Source: Lentisphaeria bacterium UBA1829 | GTDB taxonomy: Bacteria; Verrucomicrobiota; Lentisphaeria; Victivallales; UBA1829 | DNA length: 14,287 bases | Direction of reading: 5' to 3' | Assembly: GCA_002338895.1 (NCBI GenBank) | Contig: DDJH01000219.1 | Span: 2,779-17,065 of the forward strand | Shown here: piece after piece, positions 14,284 to 14,287 of the stretch | Numbering within the stretch: position 1 is the stretch's first letter | Layout: each line of letters opens with the position of its first letter | Translations under genes and position numbers: made by a program | Notes under the pieces: model-generated | Seen by the model: the letters and a program-made list of their open reading frames with translations, nothing else | What the model was told of the DNA's origin: nothing | Database searches by the model: none

Positions 14284-14287
14284 ACCT

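Noticed and set aside
1..14287. Mobile element, CRISPR or defence island
   Set aside because: No transposase, integrase, regularly spaced repeats, nuclease or restriction gene was seen; gene style is uniform across the window.

Overview
The window comes from a GC-rich bacterial chromosome. The gene content points to the Planctomycetes-Verrucomicrobia-Chlamydiae group, most likely a Lentisphaerota/Victivallales-type organism. The clues are an AraC regulator beside a DUF4091/GH123-like glycosidase, large HflK-like SPFH proteins with many membrane segments, and an ABC exporter next to a membrane-anchored helical-repeat protein. This assignment rests on family knowledge, not on a marker gene. All intact genes lie on the minus strand; only the glycerate kinase fragment at the left edge is on the plus strand. 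No tRNA, rRNA, insertion sequence, CRISPR array or phage gene was recognised.

Left part (1-3655), carbohydrate/organic-acid metabolism. A glycerate kinase runs in from the left edge and ends at 983, with a candidate terminator at 1004-1027. It converges with a minus-strand gene (1008-2675) for a cytoplasmic GH123/DUF4091-like protein. Upstream of that gene lie a near-consensus sigma-70 promoter (2725-2753), a pair of 15-bp direct repeats (2782-2815) and then an AraC-family regulator gene (2822-3646). The simplest reading is that the regulator controls the glycosidase through the repeats.

Spacer (3647-3800). About 150 bases with no credible gene, only a weak inverted repeat; it separates the two transcription units.

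Right part (3801-14128), one tight seven-gene minus-strand operon. In order of transcription: a polytopic HflK-like SPFH protein, an HflC-like SPFH protein, a third SPFH protein, a P1B-type metal ATPase, an ABC ATPase, an ABC-2-type permease with a large extracytoplasmic insert, and a membrane-anchored helical-repeat protein. Intergenic distances are 40, 14, -4, 27, 16 and 5 bases. The layout suggests one membrane-associated machine: an SPFH scaffold, a metal pump and an ABC exporter with an accessory protein. No substrate can be read from sequence, and FtsH, the usual HflKC partner, is not in the window. This operon is the best candidate for an undescribed system.

Right edge (14129-14287). 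The operon leader and promoter region holds a weak promoter, an 8-bp perfect inverted repeat near the predicted transcript start and a 17-bp palindrome further upstream.
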